In this document: positions 63,429 through 64,000 of the stretch, piece by piece
Layout: each line of letters opens with the position of its first letter
Numbering within the stretch: position 1 is the first letter of the stretch
Source of the DNA: Pseudomonas benzenivorans
GTDB lineage: Bacteria > Pseudomonadota > Gammaproteobacteria > Pseudomonadales > Pseudomonadaceae
Length of the DNA stretch: 64,000 nt
Reading direction: 5' to 3'
Assembly: GCF_024397895.1 (NCBI RefSeq)
Contig: NZ_CP073346.1
Location: forward strand, 2,852,001 to 2,916,000
Made by a program: the position numbers and the translations under genes
The notes under the pieces: model-generated
The model's input: the letters and a program-made list of their open reading frames with translations, nothing else
Told to the model about the DNA's origin: nothing
The model's database searches: none

Positions 63429-64000
63429 TCAGGGTAGGAAGTGTTGCAGCAGGTCGTTGAGAAACAGCTGACCCTCGCGGGTCGCGCTCAGCCGTGCCGG
63501 ATCGCGGTGCAGCAGGCCGCGGCGCTCGGCCTCGGCGCGGGCGCCGGCGAGCAGCGCCAGCGGCAGGCCGGTGCGCTCGCTGAACAGCTCGCTGGCCACG
63601 CCGTCGGTGAGGCGCAGCACGTTCATCAGGAATTCGAAGGGCAGTTCGTCCGTGCCCAGCAGGCGTTCGCCGGCGCTGAAGCGCTTGTCGGGGTCCAGGT
63701 AATCCTTGGGCAGGCGGGTCTTCCAGTTGCGCTTGATCACGCCCTGCGGGCTGCTCAGCTTGGCGTGGGCGCCGGCGCCGATCCCGAGGAAGTCGCCGAA
63801 GGTCCAGTAGTTGAGGTTGTGCCGCGCCGCCTTGCCCGCTTGGGCGTAGGCCGACACCTCGTACTGGGCGTAGCCGTGCTCGGCGAGCAGGGCCTGGCCG
63901 GCCTCCTGGATGTCCCAGAGGATGTCGTCTTCCGGCAGCGTCGGCGGCTGGCTCCAGAACACCGTGTTCGGCTCCAGGGTCAGCTGGTACCAGGACAGGT
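63429..64000 (-). CDS. hemW: Radical SAM heme chaperone HemW, C-terminal part (5' end outside window)
   Basis: About 190 residues, open to the window edge. LSWYQLTLEPNTVFWSQPP, YAQYEVSAYAQAGKAARHNLNYW and GDFLGIGAGAHAKLSS are highly characteristic of HemW/YggW (formerly annotated as oxygen-independent coproporphyrinogen III oxidase), and the HemN C-terminal domain follows (LRLTDGVASELFSERTGL to the end). The radical-SAM cysteines lie outside the window. HemW binds heme and delivers it to respiratory enzymes; it lacks HemN activity. Confidence 0.92.
   Translation of the reverse strand, partial: LSWYQLTLEPNTVFWSQPPTLPEDDILWDIQEAGQALLAEHGYAQYEVSAYAQAGKAARHNLNYWTFGDFLGIGAGAHAKLSSPQGVIKRNWKTRLPKDYLDPDKRFSAGERLLGTDELPFEFLMNVLRLTDGVASELFSERTGLPLALLAGARAEAERRGLLHRDPARLSATREGQLFLNDLLQHFLP

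Overview
This window is high-GC chromosomal DNA from a Pseudomonas-type gammaproteobacterium. The evidence is the gene content and order, which closely follow what I recall of P. aeruginosa PAO1 from about PA0317 to PA0386: D-2-hydroxyglutarate dehydrogenase, rpiA, ilvA, rppH-ptsP, lgt-thyA, folA, ilvD, mutM, fdxA-coaD, the GMC oxidoreductase/aldehyde dehydrogenase cluster, rsmD, the M16 peptidase pair, ftsY-ftsE-ftsX-rpoH, mtgA, thiS-thiG-trmB and hemW. No rRNA, tRNA, CRISPR array, insertion sequence, prophage or obvious pseudogene was seen. Genes are tightly packed; only two gene-free stretches exceed 300 bp.

Layout. 1-8.5 kb: end of an FAD dehydrogenase, a FAH-family enzyme, an SdiA-regulated-type propeller protein, divergent rpiA/ilvA, a DUF2269 membrane protein, a HAD phosphatase, then rppH and ptsP. 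8.6-18.4 kb: a TANGO2-like protein, a TSUP transporter, lgt and thyA (4-nt overlap), a glutamate-receptor-like ion channel, a DUF3482 GTPase with its DUF2868 membrane partner, a membrane diguanylate cyclase, folA and a YfcE-like phosphodiesterase. 18.5-25 kb: ilvD and a four-gene PotABCD-type ABC importer operon. 25.2-31.5 kb: rlmI, an HDOD protein, mutM, a small exported protein, ggt with fdxA, and coaD. 31.6-36.1 kb: a GMC oxidoreductase, a Tat-signal protein and an aldehyde dehydrogenase, divergent from a TetR regulator. A perfect-arm palindrome fills the predicted promoter between them. 36.5-48.7 kb: the complete pelABCDEFG operon. 48.7-64 kb: yheT-like hydrolase, rsmD, the M16 pair, ftsYEX, rpoH, mtgA, thiSG, trmB, an orphan DUF1329 gene, a DUF3392 protein and the 3' part of hemW.

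How the parts work together. PelF, PelD, PelE and PelG make and move the Pel polysaccharide across the inner membrane; PelA modifies it in the periplasm; PelB and PelC export it. PelD keeps the residues that bind c-di-GMP, and a separate diguanylate cyclase with an intact GGEEF motif and inhibitory RxxD site lies 20 kb upstream. ThyA and FolA close the thymidylate/folate cycle. FtsY, FtsE, FtsX and RpoH form the usual membrane-targeting, division and heat-shock cluster, with vegetative and sigma-E-like promoter motifs before rpoH.

The less ordinary items are: the position of the pel operon inside this core block (in PAO1 pel lies elsewhere, PA3058-PA3064); the GluR0-like channel that overlaps tail-to-tail with the GTPase/DUF2868 pair; and the GMC/Tat/aldehyde dehydrogenase cluster, whose design suggests piggy-back export of a fatty-alcohol-oxidase-like enzyme. 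All functional calls come from reading motifs in the sequence and from knowledge of the families; no database search was run.
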